A stretch of DNA of 64,000 nucleotides. It comes from Bacteroidota bacterium (GTDB lineage Bacteria > Bacteroidota > Bacteroidia > UBA4408). The stretch spans positions 1,786,001 to 1,850,000 of the forward strand of contig JADKHO010000001.1 of NCBI GenBank assembly GCA_016721765.1. The letters are read 5' to 3'. This document shows positions 16,261-24,288 of this stretch, piece after piece (the stretch's first letter is position 1; each line of letters opens with the position of its first letter). The position numbers and the translations under genes are program-made. Under the pieces are notes generated by a model that saw nothing but the letters and a program-made list of their open reading frames with translations, was not told the DNA's origin and searched no databases.

Positions 16261-16875
16261 ATGCACATAGCAATTGCCGGTAATATAGGCTCAGGAAAAA
16301 CTACACTCACCACACTCTTATCAAAACATTACAGTTGGAAGGCGCACTTCGAGGATGCAGATGATAATCCGTATTTGAACGATTTTTATGAAGACATGCA
16401 ACGCTGGTCTTTTAACCTTCAGATATACTTTTTGAACAGTCGTTTCAATCAAATTATGGAGATTCGCAAAAGCGGTAAAACGGTTATTCAAGACCGAACC
16501 ATTTTTGAAGATGCTTACATTTTTGCGCCCAACTTGCACGCCATGGGATTAATGACGACACGAGATTTTGAGAATTACATTTCGCTGTTTAATTTGATGA
16601 ATACCTTTATTAAGGCGCCTGATTTGATGATTTACCTGAGGGCATCAGTTCCCACACTTGTAAACCAAATTCAAAAACGTGGACGCGATTACGAAAATGC
16701 CATTCGTATCGATTATTTAAAAAGATTGAATGAACGTTACGAAGCATGGATTAGCACTTATGATCAAGGAAAATTATTAATCATTGAAGTCGACAATATT
16801 AATTTTGCCGAAAACCCGGAAGATTTAGGAACTATTTTTAACAAGATAGATGCTGAGATAAATGGCTTGTTTTAA
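16261..16875 (+). CDS. Deoxynucleoside kinase (dGK/dAK-type)
   Basis: A 204-residue deoxynucleoside kinase that phosphorylates deoxynucleosides for salvage. It has a P-loop GNIGSGKTT at residues 7-15, the substrate-site tryptophan region EDMQRWSFNLQIYFL, the catalytic/specificity motif QDRTIFEDAYIFA, and the lid arginines in IQKRGRDYENAI. The order and length match bacterial deoxyadenosine/deoxyguanosine kinases and the thymidine kinase 2-like group. It stands alone with its own promoter and terminator. Base preference cannot be fixed from these motifs. Confidence 0.93.
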   Translation: MHIAIAGNIGSGKTTLTTLLSKHYSWKAHFEDADDNPYLNDFYEDMQRWSFNLQIYFLNSRFNQIMEIRKSGKTVIQDRTIFEDAYIFAPNLHAMGLMTTRDFENYISLFNLMNTFIKAPDLMIYLRASVPTLVNQIQKRGRDYENAIRIDYLKRLNERYEAWISTYDQGKLLIIEVDNINFAENPEDLGTIFNKIDAEINGLF

Positions 16876-16908
16876 GCCATAAGCTGAGCCAGTTTATACA
16901 AACTTTAT

Positions 16909-16944
16909 AACTCCCAATCTATTCGTTAGGTTGGGAGTTTTTCT
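16909..16944 (+). terminator. Intrinsic terminator of the deoxynucleoside kinase gene
   Basis: AACTCCCAA (16909-16917) and TTGGGAGTT (16931-16939) form a perfect nine-base stem, followed by TTTCTTTT. It starts 34 bases after the stop codon. Confidence 0.9.
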
Positions 16945-16990
16945 TTTCAGTAATGCAATAATGCGGTTTATTTTACGCGGTATTTTTTTT

Positions 16991-17225
16991 GAAACACATA
17001 GGATCATAGGAAACATAGCTTTCATATAGGAGTGTGCTATGTGACTATGTGACTATGTGGTTTATTTTATAAGGGTATTTTTTTGAACCACATAGGATCA
17101 TAGGAAACATAGGATTCGTATAGGATTGGCCTATGTGACTATGTGGTTTATTTTATGAGGGTATTTTTTTTTGAAACACATAGGATCATAGGAAACATAG
17201 GTTTTACATGGGTTGGGCTATGTGT
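16991..17225. repeat. Three tandem hairpin-forming repeats (CATAGGATCATAGGAAACATAG units)
   Basis: Three copies start at about 16991, 17085 and 17173 (periods 94 and 88). Each opens with GAAACACATAGGATCATAGG or a close variant, goes on AAACATAG, has a short variable centre, and closes with CTATGTGACTATGTGG or a truncated form, then TTTATTTTAT(A/G)AGGGTATT. Opening and closing parts are inverted repeats (CCACATAG against CTATGTGG), so each unit can fold into a long hairpin. The first copy has one extra GTGACTAT. They occupy most of the 558-base gap between two convergent genes. The rest of that gap, 17226-17433, is AT-rich with no recognised feature. Confidence 0.85.
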
Positions 17226-17433
17226 AAATCTTCTGTTCTTAATAGCATATAGCTAGCATCACTTTTTTAATTAAGCTCTAGAATATTCAGATAATTTTTT
17301 GTTGATTTATTATTCCCTTTGTAATTTCTTAATTCTTATCTCGCGATGGTGATTAACTTCGATTGAATGTATTGCAAATCACTTCAGCAAAGAAGCAAAT
17401 CTAAAACGAAGACTTGTAAATAATCAACAAGGT

Positions 17434-17988
17434 TTAAGAAATAAGCGCAGCTAATTCAGCCAAACTTTTTAACTCCCAATCGATAATATTTGATTGTGAG
17501 TTTTTAGTTTTTGCAGCTGATATAAAAACAGTTTTCATGCCTAATTTTTTTCCGAATTCCATATCTGAAATCGAGTCGCCCACCATCAGAGATTTTGTAA
17601 AATCAATTTCCGGAAAATCTCTTTTAGCTTGCAAGGCCATGCCTGTGTTGGGTTTTCTGAAATCAGAATTGTCGGAAGCTAAAGCCGGACAAAAATAAAT
17701 GCGATCAATTCTGCCGCCATTATTCATTATTGCTGTTAGCATGTATTGATGCACCGAAGCAAGTTGTGCCTCGGTAAATAAACCTTTTCCAATGCCTTGT
17801 TGATTGGTTACAATTACGATTCTATTAAACTTTTTTGCGAATAATTTAATAGCCTCAGTCACCCCATCAATAAAATGAAAGTTATCGGTTTTTTTTACGT
17901 AATCGTTCTCGATTTTACGATTAATAACTCCGTCTCTATCCAGAAACAAAGTCCAAGAAGCATCAAAAGTGGTAGGACTTAAATTCAT
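17434..17988 (-). CDS. gmhB: GmhB-like HAD phosphatase (heptose-1,7-bisphosphate 7-phosphatase-like)
   Basis: A 184-residue HAD phosphatase from the ATG at 17988, which overlaps the end of the nucleotidyltransferase gene by 26 bases; an upstream frame to 18027 is also open. The nucleophile motif is LFLDRDGVINRK (D17, D19), followed by IVIVTNQQGIGKG and later MVGDSISDMEFGKKLGMKT, all characteristic of GmhB and histidinol-phosphatase relatives. The usual zinc loop with its Cys/His ligands is shortened to YFCPALASDNSDFRKPNTGM, keeping only the first cysteine, so this is a zinc-free variant. In context it should remove the 7-phosphate from heptose 1,7-bisphosphate. Confidence 0.9.
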   Translation of the reverse strand: MNLSPTTFDASWTLFLDRDGVINRKIENDYVKKTDNFHFIDGVTEAIKLFAKKFNRIVIVTNQQGIGKGLFTEAQLASVHQYMLTAIMNNGGRIDRIYFCPALASDNSDFRKPNTGMALQAKRDFPEIDFTKSLMVGDSISDMEFGKKLGMKTVFISAAKTKNSQSNIIDWELKSLAELAALIS

Positions 17989-18673
17989 GTTGCGCACGAA
18001 GGTAATCTTCGGGAATACCAATATCAATAAAATATTTATTGCTTACAAAGCCGCTGAAATTGATGTGTTCGATGTATTTCTCAAAAAAATCTTTTTCGAT
18101 GCTAAAAGTTTTTGGAAAGTTAATGGAGGTAAAAAGTGCGCGGTTAAATAAATAAACACCACCGCTTATGCATCCATCTTTGTGCCCATCTTCTTTTTTT
18201 TCTTCAAAACCGGTAATTCTAAAACGGTTGTCGATACTCACTGTTCCAAACCTCCCTACTTCATCGTAGTATTTTAAAGCTAAAGTAATTTGGGCAGCAT
18301 TTTTTTTGTGAAATTCATTCAATTGAAAAAGATCCACACTAAAAAGGGTATCACCATTTAGCACCAATACATTTTCGGAGCTGCATAATTGCATAGCATT
18401 CACAATCCCGCCTCCGGTGCCAAGCGGCTCATTTTCGTAGGCGTAAAGCAACTGCATTCCTTCGTACTCGGCACCAAAATATTCCTCAATACTGCGCGAA
18501 AGTGGTGAAACGGAAAGAACAACCTTTGGAATATTATAAAAACGTAAATACTTAAATAAATAATGAAGAAATGGTTTCCCATTTACTTCAGCCATTGGCT
18601 TTGTATTAGTGCCAATTGCAGGCTGCAAGCGTGTTCCAAAACCTCCGGCTAATATTATCGCTTCTCTTATCAT
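17963..18673 (-). CDS. hddC: Heptose-1-phosphate nucleotidyltransferase (HddC-type)
   Basis: A 236-residue sugar nucleotidyltransferase. The nucleotide-binding signature AIILAGGFGTRLQPAIGTNT lies at residues 5-24, with KPMAEVNGKPFLHYL next. The metal-binding aspartate is in VLNGDTLFSVD and the acceptor region in FIDIGIPEDYLRAQ at the C-terminus. Placed directly between a heptose-7-P kinase and a GmhB-like phosphatase, it fits D-glycero-alpha-D-manno-heptose 1-phosphate guanylyltransferase, giving GDP-heptose. Taken alone the sequence could also be a mannose- or glucose-1-phosphate transferase. Confidence 0.85.
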   Translation of the reverse strand: MIREAIILAGGFGTRLQPAIGTNTKPMAEVNGKPFLHYLFKYLRFYNIPKVVLSVSPLSRSIEEYFGAEYEGMQLLYAYENEPLGTGGGIVNAMQLCSSENVLVLNGDTLFSVDLFQLNEFHKKNAAQITLALKYYDEVGRFGTVSIDNRFRITGFEEKKEDGHKDGCISGGVYLFNRALFTSINFPKTFSIEKDFFEKYIEHINFSGFVSNKYFIDIGIPEDYLRAQHEFKSYHF

Positions 18674-18733
18674 TTGCTTGTATGGAAGTGCGAATGTATA
18701 AAATACTTGGTTCTTTCGCTTTGATTTGTTTTG

Positions 18734-19756
18734 TTAAATCGTCCAACTTGTTAAGCCTTCTTTGGTGAAAGAATATTTTTTTTCGTAGCCACCAAAATGG
18801 GTGAGGGCATCCAATACTTTGTAACGGGTATTATCCGGACAATAAAATACCATAAATCCTCCTCCACCGGCACCCGATATTTTTCCGCCGGTAGCTCCAT
18901 TTTCAATGGCCACACGATAGATATCATCGATTAGCGGATTGGTAATTCCTTGTGTCAGTTGTTTTTTATTTTGCCAGCCGAAATCCAAAATTCTTCCCAC
19001 TTCATTAATATCGCCACGAAGCAGTATTTCTTTCATCATTTCGGCTTGTTCTTTTAAATGATGAGAAGCTTCAATGGATTGTTGATTTTTGTCGAGGACG
19101 TTTTTCATTTGCGATTCAATGATATCGCTACTGAATCGACTTGTTTCGGTATAATATAAAATTAAATTGTGTGCCAATTCCTCCAAATACTGTTCTTTAA
19201 TTTTAAGTGGGTTTACAATTACTTTATCGTCTTTATAAAACTCCATAAAATTTACACCTCCAAAAGTGGCCGAATATTGATCTTGTCGCCCGCCCGCCAT
19301 CTTTAAATCCAATCGCTCTATTTCGTATGCTAAATGTGCAATATCGTATTCCCCTAAAGGCAATTTGAGCCATTCGGTAAAGGCACCTAATACTGCTACC
19401 ACTAAGGTGGAAGATGCGCCCAGTCCTGAACCTGCGGGGGCATCCAAAAAAGTGCTTAAACGAAACGAAAGTGCTTTGTTGGTGAATTTCTTCACTACCT
19501 TATTGTACACTTCCTTTATCAAATCTAATTTGCCATCTTGTGGAAGTTCAGTAGCACTCGGGTAATGCAAATTTATTTTGCGATCAATGGATTCAAATTG
19601 AATGCTTCCATCGTTCAAGGGTTCTATGGATGCATAAGCATATAAATTTATGGTTGCATTTAAAATGGCACCGCCAAATAAATCGCAATAGGGACTTACA
19701 TCTGTTCCGCCACCTGCCAAACCTAGTCGAAGAGGGGCTTTGCTTCTAATTATCAT
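18734..19756 (-). CDS. hddA: D-glycero-alpha-D-manno-heptose 7-phosphate kinase (HddA-type GHMP kinase)
   Basis: A 340-residue GHMP kinase. It begins IIRSKAPLRLGLAGGGTDVS, the N-terminal signature of HddA-type sugar kinases. The ATP-binding loop PAGSGLGASSTLVVA sits at about 107-121 and the C-terminal motif GGKISGAGGGGFMVFY closes the domain. The MAGGRQDQYSATFGGVN block is typical of heptose/fucose kinase relatives. It phosphorylates C1 of D-glycero-D-manno-heptose 7-phosphate, giving the bisphosphate used by the phosphatase encoded downstream. The isomerase GmhA that makes its substrate is not in the window. Confidence 0.92.
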   Translation of the reverse strand: MIIRSKAPLRLGLAGGGTDVSPYCDLFGGAILNATINLYAYASIEPLNDGSIQFESIDRKINLHYPSATELPQDGKLDLIKEVYNKVVKKFTNKALSFRLSTFLDAPAGSGLGASSTLVVAVLGAFTEWLKLPLGEYDIAHLAYEIERLDLKMAGGRQDQYSATFGGVNFMEFYKDDKVIVNPLKIKEQYLEELAHNLILYYTETSRFSSDIIESQMKNVLDKNQQSIEASHHLKEQAEMMKEILLRGDINEVGRILDFGWQNKKQLTQGITNPLIDDIYRVAIENGATGGKISGAGGGGFMVFYCPDNTRYKVLDALTHFGGYEKKYSFTKEGLTSWTI

Positions 19757-19762
19757 AGCTGT

Positions 19763-20896
19763 TTAAAGCTCCGAAATTAATTTATTAATGCTATCAATCA
19801 AGTGTTGCCACGAATATTTTTTCTTTTCTTCTTCCACATTTGCAGCAAAGAAGTTTTCTTTTTTGTTTTCATAAAAATCCACTAAGGCAGCAGCGATTGC
19901 TTTACTGTCGGGAGCTACCACATATCCCACCTTACCATCGGGTATCATTTCGGGTAAACCGCCAACATTGGTCACCAACATAGCTTTTCCGAAATGATAG
20001 GCAATTTGGGTAACGCCGCTTTGTGTAGCACTTTTGTAAGGTTGTACCACAATATCGGCCGCACAAAAATAATTCACCACTTCTGTATTCGGAATAAATG
20101 TTGTTTTCTCAATCACCCACTTTTTTAAATTGTGTTTTTGAATGATTTCTCGATAAGGTTTGGGATCAGAATAATACTCTCCCGCAATAATTAATTTTAC
20201 ATTTAATTCTTGAAATCGCTTGTCCGAAATCGCTTCCAACAATAAATCCAATCCCTTGTAATCTCGAATAAATCCAAAAAAGAGGATGTAAGAAAAGTCT
20301 GGTTTCAATTCAAGGCGTTGCAATGCGAGGTCTTTGGAAATGGCTTTTCCGAAATTGTCGTAGAGCGGATGCGGGCTATATAATTTTGGTTTTTTTAAAT
20401 CAAACAATTCCAAATCTTTCAACACAGATTGCGACATAGTAATAAACGCATCAACCGATTTTACATAATAGGAAGACAAGAGGCGATCCGCAAATCTTTT
20501 TTCATGTGGGATAATATTGTCGGTAATGGAGATGATTTTTGTATGCCTATTTCCGCGAATGATGCGTGCGATGGTGCCTAAGCAAGGAGCCATAAATGGC
20601 AGCCAATAGCGAATTACAACAAGATCCGGTTTTTGCTTTCGAATACGCAGTCCCACCTTTATCCAATTAAATGGATTGATAGAATTTATGGCTACCGAAA
20701 TTTTTATTCCGAGCGGTGCAGGTTCGTCGCTCAACTGGGTTTTCCCTGGAAATAAAAAATTGGGGTATTGTAAACTAAAGGTAACAATTTCGGCATCATC
20801 CCCGTTTTCCGTAAAGGCTAAACAGAGGCGCTCGTTGAAGGTGGATATACCTCCACCCCTTAAAGGATGCGCCGAACCAATTATTGTTACTTTCAA
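19763..20896 (-). CDS. Glycosyltransferase family 4-like protein
   Basis: A 377-residue GT-B glycosyltransferase. The N-terminal domain starts VTIIGSAHPLRGGGISTFNE with the glycine loop of the acceptor side. The C-terminal donor domain has ILFFGFIRDYKGLDLLLEAI and FCAADIVVQPYKSATQSGVT, the E/Q-x7-E-like region of group 1 transferases. It lies 6 bases upstream of the heptose kinase gene in the same direction, so it may transfer the GDP-activated heptose or another sugar of the same glycan. The donor cannot be determined from sequence. Confidence 0.92.
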   Translation of the reverse strand: MKVTIIGSAHPLRGGGISTFNERLCLAFTENGDDAEIVTFSLQYPNFLFPGKTQLSDEPAPLGIKISVAINSINPFNWIKVGLRIRKQKPDLVVIRYWLPFMAPCLGTIARIIRGNRHTKIISITDNIIPHEKRFADRLLSSYYVKSVDAFITMSQSVLKDLELFDLKKPKLYSPHPLYDNFGKAISKDLALQRLELKPDFSYILFFGFIRDYKGLDLLLEAISDKRFQELNVKLIIAGEYYSDPKPYREIIQKHNLKKWVIEKTTFIPNTEVVNYFCAADIVVQPYKSATQSGVTQIAYHFGKAMLVTNVGGLPEMIPDGKVGYVVAPDSKAIAAALVDFYENKKENFFAANVEEEKKKYSWQHLIDSINKLISEL

Positions 20897-20905
20897 AGTT
20901 GGGAC

Positions 20906-21859
20906 TTACAAACCTGATTTTTTTTCAATTAGGTAACTATTACGGGTAGGGGAATTGCGAGAAATTAATTCCCCTAAAAATCCTGCGAGAAAAAGCATTG
21001 TGCCTAAAACCATTGTAGTTAAAGCAATGTAAAAGGAGGGACGCTGTGTAATTAATATTTCGGGTTCATTCAAATAAACCATGTATAGCTTGTTAGCGCC
21101 TAAATAAAAGGCCACACAAAAGCCAATCAAAAACATTATGGTTCCTAAGAAGCCGAACAAATGCATGGGGCGCTTGCCAAATTTAGAAACAAATGAAATG
21201 GAAAGTAAATCCAGAAACCCATTAATAAAACGCTCCAATCCGAATTTAGTGGAACCGTATTTGCGCTCCTGATGTTGCACTTCTTTTTCGCCAATTTTTG
21301 AGAATCCTGCCCATTTTGCAATTACCGGAATATAGCGGTGCATTTCACCGTAAACCTCAATACTCTTAACTACATCCGCTTTATATGCTTTTAATCCACA
21401 ATTAAAATCATGCAAACTAATGCCACTCATTTTTCGGGTAGCATAATTAAATAATTTGGTTGGAATGGTTTTGGTAAGCGGGTCATAACGTTTTTTCTTC
21501 CATCCCGAAACCAAATCATAGCCATCCTGTAAAATCATTTTACGCAATTCCGGAATTTCATCCGGGCTGTCTTGCAAATCCGCATCCATGGTAATGACTA
21601 CTTTACCTTGAGCCGCTTCAAATCCTACATTTAATGCGGCACTTTTGCCGTAGTTTCGGCGAAATTTAATGCCTTTAATATTGGGATTTTTAGCAATCAA
21701 TTCCTCTATTTTTTTCCAACTACCGTCTTTACTTCCATCATCCACATAAATAATTTCGTAGCTGTAAGCGTTTAGTAGCATAACGCGCACTATCCAATCG
21801 GTTAGCTCTGGCAACGATTCTTCTTCGTTGAGAAGGGGAATTACTAAAGAAAGATCCAT
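20906..21859 (-). CDS. Family 2 glycosyltransferase, DPM1/GtrB-type (polyprenyl-phosphate sugar transferase)
   Basis: A 317-residue GT-A enzyme beginning LSLVIPLLNEEESLPELTDW. The nucleotide site is in EIIYVDDGSKDGSW and the DxD metal site is MDADLQDSPDEIPEL. Two C-terminal membrane helices lie at about 230-255 and 275-300. This is the layout of enzymes that load a sugar onto undecaprenyl phosphate (GtrB, ArnC, DPM1). It heads the core of the minus-strand glycan operon, 9 bases before the GT4 gene, and its start overlaps the stop of the DUF4199 gene by one base. Confidence 0.92.
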   Translation of the reverse strand: MDLSLVIPLLNEEESLPELTDWIVRVMLLNAYSYEIIYVDDGSKDGSWKKIEELIAKNPNIKGIKFRRNYGKSAALNVGFEAAQGKVVITMDADLQDSPDEIPELRKMILQDGYDLVSGWKKKRYDPLTKTIPTKLFNYATRKMSGISLHDFNCGLKAYKADVVKSIEVYGEMHRYIPVIAKWAGFSKIGEKEVQHQERKYGSTKFGLERFINGFLDLLSISFVSKFGKRPMHLFGFLGTIMFLIGFCVAFYLGANKLYMVYLNEPEILITQRPSFYIALTTMVLGTMLFLAGFLGELISRNSPTRNSYLIEKKSGL

Positions 21860-22413
21860 TATTGATTTTGTTGGATAAAACTATTGAAAGAATCACCTGA
21901 ATTAGGATGCTCCTTCTTAATAAAAGCGGCTGTTACCAGCGAAATTATGGTGCCTACAAAAGTATAACCTAAAATTGAAAAGAATGCCATTGATGTGGGA
22001 TTCATAAAATATTGTGAAGCTTCCATTGCCTTTTCTATTTCTTCATCCGAACGCCCTGAATCCAGCATGTTTTGCTCCGTTTGCTCCATTATTTTTTCGA
22101 TAATGCTTGAATCCACAAATTTGATGTACAGAAATATCGTGAAAGCAATAATTACACTGGCAAAAAAGGAAATCAAAAAGCCGGAATAAAAGGCAGTCCC
22201 ATAAGAAATCACACCATTTAATTCTTTATCGCGGTAGTTTTTGGATCCAATAAAAATACCCAAACCGAGCGCTGCATAGCCCATAACTTGCATCAGCCCC
22301 GAAAATTTTGTTCCTAAAATGCTCGAAAGTATAAAAACCAGAAAAAGCATTATACCTGTCATACCGCCATAATTCATGGCACTGCGTGAAATACTAAGTT
22401 TTGTTTCGCTCAT
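21859..22413 (-). CDS. DUF4199 family membrane protein
   Basis: A 184-residue membrane protein from the ATG at 22413, where MSETKLSISRSAMNYGGMTG matches the family start; an upstream frame adds ten residues. Four membrane helices are visible, at about 18-40, 43-60, 72-97 and 145-170, with a charged, Glu-rich loop (DSSIIEKIMEQTEQNMLDSG) before the last. DUF4199 proteins are found almost only in Bacteroidota, often just upstream of a DPM1-like glycosyltransferase, as here. The function is unknown; a role in polyprenyl-sugar metabolism or flipping is only suggested by context. Confidence 0.9.
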   Translation of the reverse strand: MSETKLSISRSAMNYGGMTGIMLFLVFILSSILGTKFSGLMQVMGYAALGLGIFIGSKNYRDKELNGVISYGTAFYSGFLISFFASVIIAFTIFLYIKFVDSSIIEKIMEQTEQNMLDSGRSDEEIEKAMEASQYFMNPTSMAFFSILGYTFVGTIISLVTAAFIKKEHPNSGDSFNSFIQQNQ

Positions 22414-22480
22414 AATTCGGTGTAAACCCTTATCAGTTGGCAAATATAGAAATTAATAAAACAAAATTATTGCAGTTTTA

Positions 22481-22511
22481 TTGTAGGATGTCGCCAAAAA
22501 CTATACTTTTG
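22481..22511 (+). promoter_or_regulatory. Bacteroidota-type promoter of the SRP RNA gene
   Basis: TTG at 22481-22483 is followed after 20 bases by TACTTTTG at 22504-22511, a full match to TAnnTTTG. The RNA begins a few bases later. Confidence 0.8.
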
Positions 22512-22514
22512 CGC

Positions 22515-22613
22515 CCGGGTAAGTCTCTTACGACCAGCTCCTGTTGAACTCCCCCAGGTTCGGAAGAAAGCAAGGGTAAATGGTTGAGCGGTGCGATAAG
22601 AGTAGCTTACCCT
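22515..22613 (+). ncRNA. ffs: Signal recognition particle RNA, 4.5S small bacterial type
   Basis: This RNA pairs with Ffh to target nascent membrane proteins. The universally conserved apical part is present: CCTGTTGAACTCCCCCAGG, then TTCGGAAGAAAGCAAGGGTA, differing from the usual GGAAGGAAGCA by one base. The outer stem is closed by GGGTAAG (22517-22523) and CTTACCC (22606-22612), and an inner segment GTCTCTTACGACCAGCTC pairs with the GAGCGGTGCGATAAGAG side. About 99 nucleotides in length, it is the short form without an Alu domain. A T-run at 22612-22619 ends it. Ends are estimated to within a few bases. Confidence 0.95.
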
Positions 22614-22705
22614 TTTTTTGTGCACTTTATTTTGAATTCATGTGACGCAAACTCTTGAATTTCGGTGCCTTAGCATATTTGTAAGGGTTTCCTTACCTTT
22701 CCTCC

Positions 22706-23401
22706 ATGAAACTAAAAATCATCCTTTTTGTTTTACTTTGTACAGTTACTTTATTTGCGATTGCATTAACAAAAAAATACATGAATCCAGCTGAAAATAA
22801 GATCCGATTTGTTGCTTTAGGCGATTCCTATACTATTTGTGAAGGTGCGGATTGGGAACAATCCTGGCCTTTTATCTTAACCAAGCACCTAAATGAAACA
22901 CAGGTTCCGACTACATTGATTGCAAATCCTTCGGTTACCGGTTGGACTACACAAGATTTAATTGACAAGGAATTGCCTGTGTATGACGAATCAAATCCTG
23001 ATTTTGCGACATTGCTTATTGGCGTTAATGATTGGGTTCAAAAAGTTCCGGAAGAGCAGTTTCATAAAAATCTGGTGTTGATTTTGGATAGAATGCAGGC
23101 TAAACTTGCTGTGAAAACTAATTTGGTTTTGATTAACATCCCTGATTTTGGGGTAACACCCAAAGGCGCCCAATACAGTGGTGGGCGTGATATTTCCAAA
23201 GGTATTGCGGATTTTAATTCCATAATCGAAAAGGAAGCAAAAAAGAGAAACTTAAAAGTGGTAGATATTTATCCCACCACTCAATTGATGAAAAATGATC
23301 CAAGATTAATTTCTTCCGACGAATTGCATCCTTCAGCTGCAGAGTATGCGCTCTGGGAAGCACTCATTTTTCCGGTGGTGCATAGTGTATTGAAAAAATA
23401 A
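22706..23401 (+). CDS. SGNH/GDSL hydrolase, exported
   Basis: A 231-residue esterase-like protein with an N-terminal hydrophobic anchor or signal (residues 4-22). Block I is FVALGDSYTICEGAD with the nucleophile serine, block III is LLIGVNDWVQ with its asparagine, and block V is SSDELHPSAAEYALW with the catalytic Asp and His. These give the complete SGNH set. The position of the serine near residue 41 shows the catalytic domain starts just after the signal. It heads a short plus-strand run with the YkgJ, AHSA1 and PnuC genes. The ester substrate is unknown. Confidence 0.92.
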   Translation: MKLKIILFVLLCTVTLFAIALTKKYMNPAENKIRFVALGDSYTICEGADWEQSWPFILTKHLNETQVPTTLIANPSVTGWTTQDLIDKELPVYDESNPDFATLLIGVNDWVQKVPEEQFHKNLVLILDRMQAKLAVKTNLVLINIPDFGVTPKGAQYSGGRDISKGIADFNSIIEKEAKKRNLKVVDIYPTTQLMKNDPRLISSDELHPSAAEYALWEALIFPVVHSVLKK

Positions 23402-23404
23402 ATC

Positions 23405-23893
23405 ATGATACCCAAACTCGAAGATTTACCGAAACTGGCTAAAAACGCCAAAACCAATACAGAAAAGTTCTTTAATAAGTTGAGAAAGAATCAGCCTAAA
23501 TTGTTGGATTCAACTGTTGAAGCCATTCACGAGGAAGTATTTGCCACAACCGATTGCCTCAAATGCGCCAACTGCTGCAAAACCACCAGTCCAATATTTT
23601 ATCAAAAAGATATAGAGCGCTTATCCAAATTGTTTCGAGTGCGTCCTGCAAAATTTATTCAAGAGTATTTGCACATGGACGAAGACAACGATTATGTGCT
23701 CAATTCGGCACCTTGTGCGTTTTTAGGAGAGGATAATTATTGTACTGTTTACGACCACCGTCCCAACGCTTGCCGCGAATATCCGCATACCGATAGAAAA
23801 CGTTTTTATCAGGTGCTGGATATTACTTTAAGAAATACTGCTGTATGTCCGGCTGCTTATGCCATAGTTGAAAAACTTAAAAAAGTAATGTAA
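23405..23893 (+). CDS. YkgJ family cysteine-cluster protein
   Basis: A 162-residue cytosolic protein with the cysteine pattern of the YkgJ/zinc- or iron-chelating group: CLKCANCCKTTSP at about 56-68, then CAFLGEDNYCTVYDHRPNAC and a final CPAAY. These probably bind an Fe-S cluster or zinc. Families like this are widespread but functionally unassigned. It follows the hydrolase stop by 3 bases, and its last base coincides with the first base of the AHSA1 start codon (TAATG). Confidence 0.92.
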   Translation: MIPKLEDLPKLAKNAKTNTEKFFNKLRKNQPKLLDSTVEAIHEEVFATTDCLKCANCCKTTSPIFYQKDIERLSKLFRVRPAKFIQEYLHMDEDNDYVLNSAPCAFLGEDNYCTVYDHRPNACREYPHTDRKRFYQVLDITLRNTAVCPAAYAIVEKLKKVM

Positions 23894-24288
23894 TGGCTAA
23901 AGATATTTTTCACAGCATTCAATTTAAAGCAAAGCCCAAAGTGCTTTATGACTTGATCATGAACCCCATAAAGCACAGCGCTTTTACCGGAGCGGAAGCA
24001 ATAATTAGTCAACAAATTGGAGGAAAATACAGTGCCTATGATGGTTACATTGAAGGTGAAAACATCGAATTGATTCCAGGGAAAAAAATTGTGCAAACCT
24101 GGCGTGCAATGGAGGAGGAGTGGCCCGATGGTGAGAATTCAATTATTGAATTTATATTTATTGAAAATGAAAAAAGAACGGAATTACAGTTTACCCATAA
24201 GGATATTCCCCATGCTGTAAAAAGCGATTTCAACAAGGGATGGGTGGAACATTATTGGGAGCCGATGAAAGCCTATTTAAAGGAATAA
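23893..24288 (+). CDS. SRPBCC/AHSA1 family protein
   Basis: A 131-residue START-like (Bet v1-like) protein of the AHSA1 group. It opens with IFHSIQFKAKPKVLYDLIMN and has the central HSAFTGAEA, GGKYSAYDGYIEGENIELIP and KIVQTWRAMEEEWPDGENS, then a C-terminal helix GWVEHYWEPMKAYLK. These are the standard family landmarks around a hydrophobic cavity. Members bind hydrophobic ligands or act as Hsp90 co-chaperone relatives; no specific ligand can be named. It abuts the PnuC gene with no gap. Confidence 0.92.
   Translation: MAKDIFHSIQFKAKPKVLYDLIMNPIKHSAFTGAEAIISQQIGGKYSAYDGYIEGENIELIPGKKIVQTWRAMEEEWPDGENSIIEFIFIENEKRTELQFTHKDIPHAVKSDFNKGWVEHYWEPMKAYLKE

Noticed and set aside
16991..17225. CRISPR array
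   Set aside because: Only three units, each internally palindromic and similar throughout, with no unique spacers and no cas genes.
23893..24288. Riboswitch controlling pnuC
   Set aside because: The pnuC start codon abuts the AHSA1 stop with no leader, so there is no room for an aptamer.
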